A stretch of 64,000 bases of DNA from Artemisia argyi (GCA_030686995.1 CM060680.1:197643322-197707321); one strand, 5' to 3'. Positions 22,506 to 34,430 are shown, counted from the first letter of the stretch. Numbers and translations are program-made. The notes: generated by a model from the letters alone, not told the origin.

Positions 22506-23011
22506 CTTAAATCTGTTCCTTAAGCATTTTTAAAGTAAATCTAGCAAACAAAACCATATTTTTCTTCAAAATATTTACACTCTGTTTCCTCAGTTGCAGA
22601 AAGCACGCCACACAAACACTCTTGTGCGTCGCATTTATTCACAAAACACACACACACACACACCGCCGTACTTGTCACCAAGTACGACGCACTTATTTAA
22701 ATCCATGACGTTTTTCCTAAAACTTCACAAACCTTTTAATAAAAACCAAAAAGAATTATCTTCTAATAATCAGAATCACTATCTTTCAAAAATAATATTC
22801 TCGGTAAAAATAACACCGTCGTACTTTCACTCTAGTACGCTGCACTTATAACTTTCACACAAGTACGCCGCACACCTTTCCGTGTACGCCGTACTCATTT
22901 ACTTAGAAAACGAAATTTGTCACACCGATTTAAATTTCGTTCTGTTGTTTAATTTATTAAAATAAGAATGTGCATACTTTGTCCATCACACATTATGACA
23001 GGCTTCGATGG
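22506..23011 (+). other. Retroelement leader with GTACGCCGCAC words
   Basis: Untranslated leader after the primer site. It carries a second cluster of the same dyad words as its LTR (GTGCGTCGCATTT, AAGTACGACGCACTT, AGTACGCTGCACTT, AAGTACGCCGCAC, GTACGCCGTACTC; 22622-22900). A possible gag start ATGGAGACCCC is near 23008; the element is truncated shortly after. Confidence 0.5.
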
Positions 23012-23157
23012 AGACCCCTCCCAATGATCAACAATGCCGGCCATATAAAGGATAGGCTTTGGGAACGTTTACACATTCACTGGATGACGGGAAAGGCATT
23101 GATATAGAGGATTCCTTCGAACAGTGTAAGGCAGTGGATCGTTGAAGTGTTTTTATC

Positions 23158-23445
23158 CTATTGGTAGGTTTCATTCAATAAAGTAAGGTATTCTTGAGGT
23201 ATAATGGTATCATGGATATAAAAGAAACTTCCTTTCCAACCCGCGATATTTGAAAACGGTTTTAAGACTAAACTTGGAACATCAATGTCACCCCTTTTGG
23301 CTAAGGTCAACCAATCCCCACCAGGATATAGGTTCAAGAAGCCTCTAAGCACTGCTAGTGTAAGCTCATACCCGTAAGCTTTACACATTACAATGTATGT
23401 TGTGAGTTTGGCTAGGCCAAAAAGGTTAAACCTAGAAATGTGCAC
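23158..23445 (-). pseudogene. Gag-like (gypsy-type 'transposase') fragment
   Basis: 95 residues beginning HISRFNLFGLAKLTTYIVMC and ending SFFYIHDTIIPQEY. It is clearly homologous to the fragment at 40707-41120 on the other strand. The family is annotated in plants as putative gypsy-type transposase, and I treat it as a gag-like protein. Sequence on to 23760 continues the decayed N-terminal part. No catalytic motif is visible. Confidence 0.65.
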
Positions 23446-24150
23446 TTGGTAATACTACATTAGTTCTAGAATCAAGGGATGAATTGGTATTCTTAGGTTT
23501 GACAGAACGAATGCATGAGTATAAAGCCCTATGAACCCTTTTGGGGCATCAAAGATGTTTTGAGTTCTACTCTAAAGCATAACTTTGAACTCTTTGGTAT
23601 TGGGTAATCATTAAGGAAGTCGGTTAATTATTTCTTAGTTAATGTGCACTTCCGTTTCCTAATAATAAACTTTGAGTTCATACTCATGGTGATTAAAGAC
23701 AAACACTGCGAGAAAATAAAGGTAGGTGAAGAAGAACTTTACCTTTTTGCTCGGAGGAATTAAAAACACACAGTGTTGTGTCTGAATTTTGATCGGAATT
23801 GCATACAGTGTTTAGGTGAAAATTTTGGGCGGAGTGAAAAGTGATTTAGGGTTTCTGGGTAATAATCATTTATACTGCTAGTCTTTTTAATCGCCACCGT
23901 CCACTTGTTCATCTATCACTTATTTGTCCGAACTTCAAGTTACAATTTAAATTTTGAAGGGACGTTTGGGGTTACCGATGTTTAAGCAAGTGTAGCTCTG
24001 ATGCAAGTAGTTAGATAGTATGTAAGCGCATTTAATGCCTGTTTAGTTGGCACACATTTTTTATTTCGTATGACTTTGCGAGATAAAGGGATAGGTGTGA
24101 ACTTATGATAGAGTTGTAAGCAATGTACCTTCGTACATGTACATCACTTT
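23446..24150. other. Decayed retroelement flank
   Basis: N-terminal remnants of the gag-like fragment on the minus strand up to about 23760, then AT-rich sequence leading to the polypurine tract at 24152. No intact gene. Confidence 0.4.
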
Positions 24151-24151
24151 C

Positions 24152-24715
24152 GACTGGGGGGCTTGATAATGTACCCTCCAATCAGATCAAAGGACCCCCC
24201 TTCGAGCCTGCTCGCAACCTACATATCGAAGGCTCTGGTCAGCCACCTAAAATCTTCAATTGTGTAAAAATAATCACCTTTGATTTAGTTACCAATTGGG
24301 AATTCGCCAATCAAAGGATTAAGCCCTTCGGGGTATCCTCCGATGATCTTAGGACGAAACAATGTCAAGAGCAAGTCTTGCCCATGTCTCCTCTTTCTCC
24401 ATAGCTTTCCCGCTAAACCAGGAAGAGTGGGGCATAAAGCCCTAGCGGTTACCACAAATCACGGGACGCCCCCATGATCTCCTAAAAACGTGCAAACACT
24501 CTCCAAGGTTGTTTCTTCTCCTATAAATAGTTTTAGACGAGTCATAAATCTGGTATGCAATCTCTACTACTCCACTTTACTACATTTTCACTAAACTTCT
24601 CATACCAAATACTTATTCACAGGCCGGAGGTGGTTCGCAGGGTCCAACCCCTACGCAATCACTTAACGTAGTGTTTTCGTATTTCTTATTTCAGGTTACT
24701 TACAAGCTTGGCGCA
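24152..24715 (+). repeat. Polypurine tract and LTR (gag-like family)
   Basis: GACTGGGGGGCT (24152-24163) is a polypurine tract. The LTR then starts TGATAATGTACCC at 24164 and runs to about 24715, with a TATA box CCTATAAATAG at about 24519. It resembles, weakly, the LTRs at 27067 and, in antisense, 39540-40076: TTACCAAnTGGGAA..CGCCAATCAAAGG is shared. The end is uncertain because the CA border is worn. Confidence 0.55.
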
Positions 24716-25199
24716 ACCACCACACCCCTTATACCTTTCGATCACCATCGTAGGCCTGGTCGTGCAAATTATTGTACAATCAGTAGTCTTACATAAGATA
24801 AGAGTAAGGGAGCTATTACATGACCATATTACAAGACTCATTGACTCGATAATGATCGTTACTTTAAACGTTCCTAACACCTTCATTTATTGGAATCTTG
24901 ATTATGAGATGAATATAAAATGTGAGAGAAATCACTCTCCACCGATGATAATTAAACAATTAAAATCCTAAACTAAGGATAGTTGTTTAAGCAAGCCTAC
25001 ATGTTGAAGCGTAACAGAATGATAACAACTAAAAGTGTTCAAAGATGGGCAGGAGACTAAAGGGCAAAATGAAGTATTTAAAATGTTCGAGGACTACAAC
25101 CTTGCTTAATAAAGCAATAGGCTTCACACACACACAAAATATACAACATTCGAGGTTTATATTACTTAACAGTTAATCCTTATTCAATTTTTTCATAAG
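24716..25199 (+). other. Internal region of decayed LTR element
   Basis: The first ~80 bases (CTTATACCTTTCGATCACCATC...) match, inverted, the sequence on both sides of the copia insertion at 31.7/39.5 kb, showing all belong to one LTR family. No intact frame. Confidence 0.45.
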
Positions 25200-25204
25200 G
25201 AAGG

Positions 25205-27003
25205 TGATGCATTCACACGAGGTTTTAAATTTATAAACAAGAATTACCAATTAACTATGAATACATTCGGGCAAGTATACCCTAGTCATATGTAGTATAG
25301 GGGTAGTAAGTCAAGATCGTCCCAAGAGACTTGGTTGCACTCAAGTGTTGTTTGTTTGTTTAAACAAGTAACAAGTTGATGATTATGATTGTCACAGATT
25401 AACCCAACAAGAAAAGCAATATAAGAACAGTCACACAAAGAACAAACATGTTTGGACAAACGATCATATAGATATTAGGATGTTTAGTTTGGAAAACATA
25501 TTATCAAAGATAATCCTTACGACCTTTAGAACCAATAATAATTTAGAATTTTATAAATCAAATATGTATAAGCCTCAATCAAATGGTCATGTCATGAGCC
25601 TTTCAAACTTTAGACTTTGATGTTATTACTTCTTGAAGTTCCATTTACTTGAAAAATGATTAGAACACGTATTCAAAAGATTGCGTTTGGACCTTTAATC
25701 TAAATTAAACCTTTACTTGTTATGTTTATTAAGTTTCTCATACAATCGTCACAAGGTACAAGACCAAAACATTCGTCTACTAATGAATTGAAATCTACCA
25801 CTATTGAAAATCCTTTCGACATTAAGACTCAACAATGATTAATCAAAACAATAAACAAGACAAGTTCCATTTTTACCAAATATGATGTCTTTCATCATAA
25901 ACCAAACAAACACGCGCTAATTGTATCCAAACATCCCTTTATCACAAGTTATCATGTGAATCAAACAAGTATTCAAAACTACTCATGGTTATTTCAATCA
26001 AACACAAAGATTCAACAGTCATGGTAATCATAAGCATTATGAAATATAAAAGTAACAAGGTTTACCCAAAGTATGAATAACAATAGGCAAAGGTAAAGGA
26101 TTATAGCAACCTTCAAGCCTCCAATCAACTACAACTTCTAACCAAGCCAGAAAATTATACCCGAACACTTTCTTTAGCACTTGAGCACTACTTCTGGAAA
26201 TGGCACAGGTTTGTGGTCTTTCAGGTGAGATAAGTTGGTGAAATTCGTCCTTGAGGGTGGCGGGTATATTCTTACAATGAAAACCAAGCTTAAGTGGTCT
26301 TATTTATAGGTAGAATCCACCTTAGCCAACAAGTAAGTAACTTGGGCACAAAGTGTCATAAAATGCCAGGAAATGGAGTTTTTAGGGAGACATGATCGGA
26401 CTTGGGGCTTAATGGAAACTTAATTATGCATTAAAATTAACTTGTAGAGGTTAGTTTGGTCCATCTGATCGGATACGGGGCCAAGCCGATCGGATGGATG
26501 ATTCGTTGCTGACAAGTTTGCTCCATCCGATCGGATGGAGCATTTTGGCAAAAAGCCATAAGCACGAAAGTTGTATGTCTTTCTCTTAGCTTTCCTTGGC
26601 ACGAACGGGGGGTCAAACGGAGTTCGTATGCTCAACTTATGGCAAAAATAGTGAAGGTGTGTCGGGAACAACGAGTCTTCCATTTTTTCTTCGTTTTAGC
26701 TTCCTTTTTTCACTTCACTTCTCGTTTCCCTTCTTTAGCTTTATTCTTGAGTCTTTGGAGTCATAACTTCATGACTTTATCTTCTCGAATATACTCCACG
26801 AGACTTGAATTTGTTGGGAATTCTTCGTACATGCAAAAATATTCGTTTATTGATCGTTTCTTCGTTTTCTTTCTCTTGAGCTTCCATAAACCAAAATACA
26901 AATTATACTTCATTAAGTACCATAAGTTCATAAAAGTGACCAATATATACGCATAGAATTCATGATAACGCTCCTAAAAACATGTACAATTTGAGTGTTA
27001 TCA
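25205..27003 (-). mobile_element. Solo LTR, 1.8 kb, GAAGG duplication
   Basis: On the minus strand it starts TGATAACACTC and ends GAATGCATCA, flanked by a perfect 5-bp duplication GAAGG (25200-25204 and 27004-27008). No internal region is present, so it is a solo LTR formed by intra-element recombination. The start matches the Athila-like LTR at 21140 (TGATAACGCTC). A minus-strand TATA box CCTATAAATA is at 26302-26310, and upstream of it (26457-26540) are three copies of the palindrome CCATCCGATCGGATGG. Confidence 0.8.
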
Positions 27004-27053
27004 GAAGGATTTGTTAAAAGCAATACATTCAAAGTGTACACGTCACTTTCGAC

Positions 27054-27541
27054 CGAGGGGCTTTATGATATACCATCTGCTCTGTTTGAAGGTTTCCCCT
27101 TCAACCTCACTTTAAATACTAAACTCCAGCACACTTGGCAAACCTCTTAAAACCTACTTTGGTGTAAACCATCAACGAACGATTGTTACCACACTGGGAA
27201 TCGCCAATCAAAGCTTGACACCTTTCAGGGTATGCTCTTCGAAGATACTAATGCAGAGGTTACAGGAGACCAAATCAAACCCATGTTGACAACCCTATCA
27301 AGGGTTTTTCGCTAAGATAAAAATCATGAAACATTAACCCAACGGTTACCTAAAATCATAGGATACCCCCACGATCGTCGGATTAAAAGCTCAAGTTACA
27401 AAAAGAGGTTTCAAAACTAATGAAGTCTAATCTGACGCCTCCTACGAAGTCATAACATTAGACTGTGGGCTATAATGAGGTATCCTCCTCGATAGAGTCA
27501 GATCTGAGCTATTATTAACAAGTATAACTACCTTTATAGTA
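27054..27541 (+). repeat. Polypurine tract and truncated LTRs
   Basis: GACCGAGGGGCT (27055-27066) precedes an LTR start TTATGATATACC. At about 27450-27480, CATAACATTAGACTGTGGGCT followed by ATAATGAGGTATCC is a second, truncated tract-plus-LTR start. Both belong to the family of 27648-28320. Confidence 0.45.
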
Positions 27542-27647
27542 GATTAAAAAAAAAGTAGCATAAATTGTTACCAAGTCTTTTTTTAATAAGCAATGATAAG
27601 TTTAAAACCATGCACACTTCGCATGCATAACATTAGACTGAGGGGCT

Positions 27648-28320
27648 TGATGACGTACCCTTCGCTATGCTAACGAGCGTTATCGTCACTCTGGTATGTA
27701 GCTTACCATTTGTACAAAGGATGATAACGTACTCTCCTAAAGGATGAAGCCTACGCCTTCGCCCCACATATAATTCTACATTATGGACTCAAATGTTGGT
27801 GTAAAGTCATTCATAATGGCTACTACAAGGGAATCGCCAACCGCTCACAAAGTCAAACTCCTCCAACGTTTGAAGCCAAACTCCTCCAACGTTTGAAGCC
27901 CTGGCCTTCTCCGAGGTTTGAAGCCTTGGCCACCTCCGAGGTTTGAAGCCAAAAGGCCATAGACTCTTTGCCTATGAATGTGGGAATGATCAAGCTGGTC
28001 AAATGGAGTTGGCCAAATAAGATCTGGTCAATAACTAACCATAATCTCTTAAGACCTTGTCAATGTCCATAATCTTTGTAACTACCACCCATGATCTCTG
28101 CTATGACCTCCATAACTGCCTCCCCACACCTCAGTTAGGTTGCCTATAAATGAGGAAGCCATTACGGAGGTATGTAACTTAACTTAATCCATGAGATATC
28201 ATCTTCTCTACATCAATAATATAATCACCATGACTGATTCTCACACCGGAGGCGCCCCGGGCTCCGTCTAATGTAGTGTCTTCTATTTCTTATTTGCAGG
28301 TTATCTTGTACTCGGCATCA
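27648..28320 (+). repeat. LTR of the TGATGACGTACCC family, copy 2
   Basis: 673 bp from TGATGACGTACCC to CTCGGCATCA, preceded by a polypurine tract GACTGAGGGGCT (27636-27647), so it is a 3' LTR. A TATA box CCTATAAATGAGG is at about 28142. A ~30-bp unit around CTCCAACGTTTGAAGCC/CTCCGAGGTTTGAAGCC is repeated four times at 27850-27955, against two to three in copy 1 at 18056-18738. Confidence 0.7.
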
Positions 28321-29152
28321 CCATCATCACTCCTAGTAATAACATGTCACAAGCAATTTTGTCACAATAAACAGGGCATCAATTTTGATATCTTGATTGG
28401 ATATATAAACTTTTACATCACAATATTTTGTTTAATGCACATTAGCACATTTATGAAGATGTTCTTAGAAAAAGAGTCTCGTCCGTGAATTAGCCCGACG
28501 CTCTTTAAAGCTATCTTTCCCGTCTTACCTTTTTTTTCTTCTTTTCTAAAACGACACTTTTTGTTAAATGAAACAACTAGCAACTAGCAACTAGCAACTT
28601 CTTTTTTCAGTTTCTTAGTGCCAAAGATATAATATAATTGATATGACCGTTATTATGTTTGAATTAACATATGTCTAAATTAACATATATTGTATGACAG
28701 TTATGGTACGTAGGGCTCAAATCTTCCTGCCAATCTACACTTTTTGATCCAACATATATTGTATGACAATTGTTTTATCCATCAATAAATATCACGTATA
28801 TTTAGATTATCTTTAGTTATACACAAAGTTAAACATGATAACATAATATTAACATGAATTAACGAATTATTTTTATATGTGGTGTTTCCATATATATTTC
28901 CATGGTATACTAACATGACTAAGAATGTGTTTTTTTAATAGTATAAAGTCATATATAATTCAATGAAATACACTAATACAGGGTACTACTACAAGATGAG
29001 GATGAAATTAAAAAGAATATGGAACTGAATAACAGTAAATGCATGTTTATTACTCCGTAACAACTTGTTAGGACATATTAAAGGCGATATATCCCACCAA
29101 ATTCATTGTAATTTATTCTAAGCCTAATCATTTTGAAGATGGATTCTGTGAT
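28321..29152. other. 3' flank of MYB gene
   Basis: AT-rich. A short CAACTAG tandem repeat lies at 28577-28599. No other gene is seen. MYB transcripts would end in the part nearest 29150. Confidence 0.5.
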
Positions 29153-31080
29153 CTAGAAAAAAGATGATGAACTATTCCCTAATTTGTCAAGAATGTTACT
29201 CCAATAACTGCTATCATCTTCAAAACGACCATGACAGTTTGCATCATTGACCAAATGATTCGTAAAAGCCTCCCCCAAATAATTATCTTGGTATATCATG
29301 TCACCAACTTCAAATGTGTGCTGAGTTGCTTCCTCTTTAGGGTTGTCAAAAGTGTTAAATGAATCTTTGGAGGGTTCGTTCATATGATATTCCGTGGACA
29401 TATCTTTAAGAGTTTGTGGCTCAACGCTCTCAAGAACATTCATGATCGGCATAGTTTGGTCGTTAAGAGTGTCTAGCCCATTTAAGTTAGAAAGCTTAGA
29501 CAATGTAAGACCTTGCCATGATTTGAGTACATCGAAGCACAACGGTTGTGGAACTGAAAGTGATGCTATTGATGACTTACTGATATAAGGAGCCGAACCA
29601 TTATTAATACGTTGGTAAAAGTTAGAAACAACCCTCGACCCACGGACAAGCCTAGCTTCTGCTTCGAGACGAGCATTCTCCCATTGTGTCATATGACTCA
29701 CGTTGGTATTGACAGCGGTTTTCGACTTGTGGGTGATTGGATCAATACCCATTTTGGTTAACCTTTTCTTAAGATGTGTGTTCCAATAATTCTTGATCTC
29801 ATTATCTGTTCTTTTAGGTAAATGAGTTGCAATTGCTGACCATCTGAATCATGTAAAAAACAACTGTAAGTATATTTAACACCAATATCTTTAAGAAAAA
29901 CTTATAAACTCAATGTTTCCAACATTTTGATCATATATATACATTGACACAACCAAACTATGTTACCAAGATATGCAACACATTTGAATTTAATACATAT
30001 TCAACCTGTATGTCACATTTGGATGAATTATTTGGTTTGATGTCGACTTCTTTTACTCTCCATGTTTCAAAAATGTGAGTGCCCACTTACCCTTGGGTTC
30101 TTTAAAAAACGAGGAGTGCTAGACTCACTTACATTTTACAAAATTTCTCTCACACAATGAGGTGGCATGCATCTTAGCCACTCATGTGAGAGCATTAATT
30201 GACCAAGTGAGAGCATTGGGTGGCTAAGATGCATTCCACCTCATAGTGTGGGAGAAATTTTGTAAAATACGAGTGAGTCTAGCACTCCTCTTAAAAAACA
30301 TACCACATCAGTAATACAACATGGACCCCAAATCTCCATCCGTACATCTATATCAACAGATAAAATAGGACCCTAATATGAACTATTATTGTATTATAGC
30401 TCAACAACAATCGTTCATGCACATACGTTTTAGACATCTTTGTTAGAGCTTGATATATATTGTCATTGTTGGTTACTTCTTCCTATAGTAGTTTGTACGT
30501 TTTCTAGTAAAAAAATTTTTAGATGTTATTAGTAACACGACACACACGCCTAATAGCTCTATTGGTAACTCTCATTACGATATTGATGTATGGATGACTA
30601 GTGAAAGTCTTTCATTGATATTCCATAGACATTTCTTATAAATAGAGTTAAAACTAGAAGAGTTGCATGAACATAAAAATCTAGCTACAAACCGAAAGCA
30701 CGTAAACAAATTACCTATTGCCAAGAAGAGCATGGAGTTGAATGATAGTTTGTTCTTCTTGCGAACTAAACTTTCCTCTTTTGATATCTGGTCTCAAATA
30801 GTTCGTCCATCTCAGTCTACAACTCTTTCCACATCTCTGTAAGCCTGCATGATAATATGTTTTCAATAAACATATATGAAAAAACACATATCGTAGTTTT
30901 CTTAGAGGAGGAGTGATTACTTATTAGCATGTGTTTCTGTGTCTACGTACCTGCTTTAAGAGGCAATGCACGCCAACTTCCATGACCATGTTCTTCGATA
31001 TATGCCACAAGCTTACGATCTTCTTCAGACGTCCAAGGCCCTTTCTTCAACCCCTTCACGAAACTCGGTGATCTTCCCAT
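29153..31080 (-). CDS. R2R3-MYB transcription factor, MIXTA-like
   Basis: The only confident host gene. Exons are complement(29153-29843, 30715-30844, 30951-31080); all introns are GT-AG and the 951-nt CDS encodes 316 residues. Exon 2 is 130 nt, the classical R2R3-MYB size; exon 1 is 130 nt. R2 (about residues 12-61) has W16, W36, W56; R3 (about 64-112) has F69, W88, W107, the usual plant pattern. The subgroup 9 motif [14 protein letters not shown] is at 141-154. Subgroup 9 proteins are nuclear activators of epidermal cell outgrowth, trichome initiation and cuticle formation; that role is inferred from family. The N-terminus ([16 protein letters not shown]) departs from the usual SPCCDKVGLKKGPW and is one residue shorter. 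The bHLH-binding signature of R3 is absent, as in the subgroup. Intron 2 holds a MITE. Confidence 0.92.
30111..30290. mobile_element. Mutator-type MITE in MYB intron 2
   Basis: A 180-bp near-perfect hairpin. Its two arms match over about 75 bases starting GAGGAGTGCTAGACTCACT, and it is flanked by a perfect 9-bp duplication TTAAAAAAC (30102-30110 and 30291-30299). A 9-bp duplication with long inverted ends indicates the Mutator superfamily. It lies within intron 2 (29844-30714), clear of both splice sites. Confidence 0.85.
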
Positions 31081-31161
31081 TCTTTGGAAATAAAATTACT
31101 ATTTTTAGTATGTATGATTCAAAGTTGTTTAAGTTTGATACACTCGAAAAAGGGAAGTGAG

Positions 31162-31169
31162 AATATATA
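31162..31169 (-). promoter_or_regulatory. Probable TATA box of MYB gene
   Basis: The minus strand reads TATATATT about 82 bases before the MYB start codon, predicting a short leader of roughly 50 nt without an upstream ATG. Supported by position and sequence only. Confidence 0.45.
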
Positions 31170-31790
31170 ATGGAGCCATGTAACATGAACATAACCTAGG
31201 GTTAGACCAAGGAACAAAGACCATTAAATGTGCATATCCGACATGTTTGTACAATTTCTTTATAGTGTAAATACCACCTGTGTGTGTGTCAATAATAAAA
31301 GATACCCATATTTTCAGAAGAAAATATTGTTGAAAAAAGGAAATAGGATTTTGATGGTATAAATGTCGTTTCATAATTGGTTGGGCCATCTCGTCTAATG
31401 GTTGTTGTGCATTACATAATATAATTCCAAGAAATCAGATGGAACCTATGCATTAAAACCTCAATCTTTTGCATCTGCATATGCAGGTATCGCACTACGG
31501 ACCATTGTCGTTAATAAAACGGAATCTTGCAAAGCTCATGATATTTAGATTATATATAACAGTTTTCAAGTGATTAACAAACTCAAATGGACATGCTAAT
31601 AGTTCATAATCATTTTATCTCTTTTAAATGTTAATGAGCATGATATTAACTCGTATTGTGAGTTGTGACATGCTCATACGGTAGTATTAAAATATATATG
31701 GGTGGGAAAATGGTCCGGTCGAATGGTTTGTGATTGTGCAATATTTGGCATGACCAGCTGGCTTCTATGGTGATCGAAGAGTATAATGAG
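31170..31790. other. MYB upstream region, invaded by LTR element
   Basis: About 0.7 kb separates the MYB start codon from the copia LTR. The distal part (roughly 31690-31790) matches, inverted, the internal region of the LTR element at 24716-24800, so the older element reaches to within about 600 bp of the MYB start. No other gene. Confidence 0.5.
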
Positions 31791-31795
31791 GGATG

Positions 31796-32502
31796 TGTTA
31801 GTTTGACGGATAATAAATTAATATATCATGACCGGATTCGAACTCGAGACTTCGGGATTGCACACTTTACGTATGAGTTTCAATGAATTAATAATTATTG
31901 TTTTAGTGACGAATAATTATTAAATACATGAAATATAAACTTAACGGTAACTTACGACCGTTGGACGAAACATGAAGGACTTGATTTGGAAAAGAGTGAA
32001 AGTTCGGTTCGGGTTGGGCTTTTGTAACCCATGGCCGGCCACCCCACTTCCCCATAGGGTTTGGGATAGCTTTTGCTCCAAGCCTCTTGATTAGTATATA
32101 ATGAGACCCCCTCTCATTCATTCATTCATCCCTTGGTTCCAGAGCAACCAAATCACTTTCTTCTCTTTCTTTGTATCTAATCGATCTTTGATTGATAGGA
32201 ACAATAGTTTAATCTTTTCGTGTAAAAGCGAATCTAGCATTTCCGTTGAAATGCTATTAGTACGTGTGTGTGAGAACGAAGTGTTAGCATACTTTTGCTA
32301 ACGGTGATATTGCCTTGTGACTTGCCCTAGTCGATCCATATAAGCCCTCTCCTAGGGTTTATAAGTTCTTGTTCTTGATAGTGAATAAGAGGTACGCTTC
32401 CATTTATATTCGGTTAATTTATTATTTGTATTTGATCTATTCCGCTGCGTACTCTTTGATGTTTATATGTTTATAGTTTATTATTATTCATATATTCCAA
32501 CA
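31796..32502 (+). repeat. 5' LTR of copia element
   Basis: TGTTAG...CCAACA. A TATA box TAGTATATAATGAG lies at about 32092. The LTR starts 716 bp upstream of the MYB start codon and transcribes away from it. Confidence 0.93.
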
Positions 32503-34047
32503 GTGGCATCAAGAGCCGTTAATACATTATAATGAATTACTGAAACACATAAAAATTGAATCGTTTGATTAATCACATGCTTGGTGTTCTTATGTTTTTA
32601 TATTTTTCATAAACCCTAGTTTTTTTTTTTAATTTTCGAAATTTATTTATTTTTTTTATAAATGTCGATTTTATTTTTTTTAAAAAGAAATTAGGGTTTG
32701 ATGAATTATGTGATAAAAACTTGTAGAAACCCTAGGTTGCATGTAATTTATGTGTATATAAATGGATATTTGTGATATGCCGTTTGGCTGCGTTCCTTGA
32801 TTGACATGATTATTTGTTATAATATGTGCAATATGGGCATCCATGACAAACCATGCATGTGTTGTTATGGATTTATGATTGTTATGATTTCATGCTTATT
32901 TATACGATTTGGTTATAATTGATGTGATGATTTAGTAAATATTATGATTAAAGATTACTAAAAGTTAATTAATTATAAAATTAAGAAAGACCCTATTAAT
33001 CGTATATTAAATCAATTGTGTGTTTTAAATTGATTTTGATTTGCAGGTCCATTATTGTTGTTGTTTGTTTATTTTATTTATTACTTTTGTTTTATATGTT
33101 ATTGTGACATGATAGTAACAAAGGGTAATTTCATAAATAAAATATTAAATGGACTTAATAATGGTAAAATCTTGTTTTAAGCTTATATATAAATCTTGGA
33201 CTTTTGGTTGATTGATCGCGACTGTATTAAGTGGTTGTAAGGTGAAACTATTTTGACAAACTAAAAAGTGGGTATAAGGATGGCTTAGCATTAAATTGCG
33301 GCCTTAGTGAGCCTCCATTCTGGTTTACCGCTCGCCTGTGAGTCAAATTTAGTTTTACCTAACATCCATGATAACTACGAAGCACTTAAGGCAAAGTTGT
33401 AAGTTTCTCAACGCCTCAATCAAAACTTTAGAGATTTAAGCTCGTAAAGAAACTAAATGAGTAAAAGTTTTTTACATGAAACATATGGTACAAGATGAAT
33501 GCATGACATCTTTGTACATATTTTTGATTACACACATCAAATTTACTACCCTTAAATTTAAGTTATATGCCATCCAATGAAACGGAAACACCTAAAATTG
33601 GATCTACGTCAGGGCGTAACCTGGCTAGATTGCAATGGAAGGGCAAATTACATGATTTCATCACTAGCAGATCAACTGGTGTGGTGTAATTATGTAAGTT
33701 TGTTGTTTCTTAAGTTGGTTAACTTAATTGAGTTGATAGCGGGTTCTGATCACTCAAGGCATAAGAAGATGGGGATAAAACATGCTTACATTGCAACTGC
33801 GGTTGGCAAATATGTAAATCCCATCGTTTCTAGGAATTGCAATTGAATATTGGCAATTGGGACACGTCTCGTACCTTGTTGAATACCGTCATCACTAGCA
33901 GATCAACTGATGTGATGAACCTATGTCAATTTGGATCCTAGTTTTTCATTGTAAAATTAAATGGTTATATGATTATGAACCAAGGGTATTTAATTTTCTT
34001 GAAATTTTATTATCGAAAGTACTAACTTTTGAATTTTTTCTGTAGAA
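32503..34047 (+). other. Copia leader
   Basis: A 1.5-kb untranslated leader between primer site and gag, AT-rich, without a supportable gene. TTTACC- and AGCAGATCAACTGG-like phrases recur (about 33668 and 33898). Confidence 0.6.
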
Positions 34048-34430
34048 ATGGCTACACCCGAAAACACTAATATGAGCAACATGAGTTCTGCGTTCAAGCA
34101 AATGATTGATCGAGACAAGTTGACTGGTGAAAATTTTAATGATTGGCATTGATCCTTAAGAATCACCTTGAGGATGGCCAAAAGATATGATTATCTTGGT
34201 GAACCACTTCCTGCAAAACCTGCTGAGGATGCAACACAAGCACAGAAGGATGCTTATAATGTTGAATACGAAAAGCACAATGATGTGGCTTGTCTCATGT
34301 TGGCTGGGATGGATACTCAATTGCAGAAACAGTTTGAGCAATTTGGACCAATGGACATGATAAATGAACTCAGACGAATGTTTGAGAAACCACCTGCGGA
34401 TATCAGGAAAGCGTATGTATTGGTCTCATC
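34048..34430 (+). pseudogene. Copia Gag N-terminus
   Basis: ATG at 34048 opens a frame with MIDRDKLTGENFNDW, the conserved copia Gag start (F..W box). A TGA at codon 35 (34150-34152) follows WH, and reading resumes in the same frame with LRITLRMAKRYDYL and on to EKPPADIRKAYV. Near 34390-34430 the frame shifts relative to the rest of Gag. The Gag part between the DIRKAY box and the zinc knuckle is shorter than in relatives, suggesting a deletion at the shift. Gag would form the element's particle; this copy cannot make it. Confidence 0.8.

Noticed and set aside
29394..29588. Sense-strand 64-residue frame over the MYB exon
   Set aside because: Opposite strand of a confirmed MYB exon 3.
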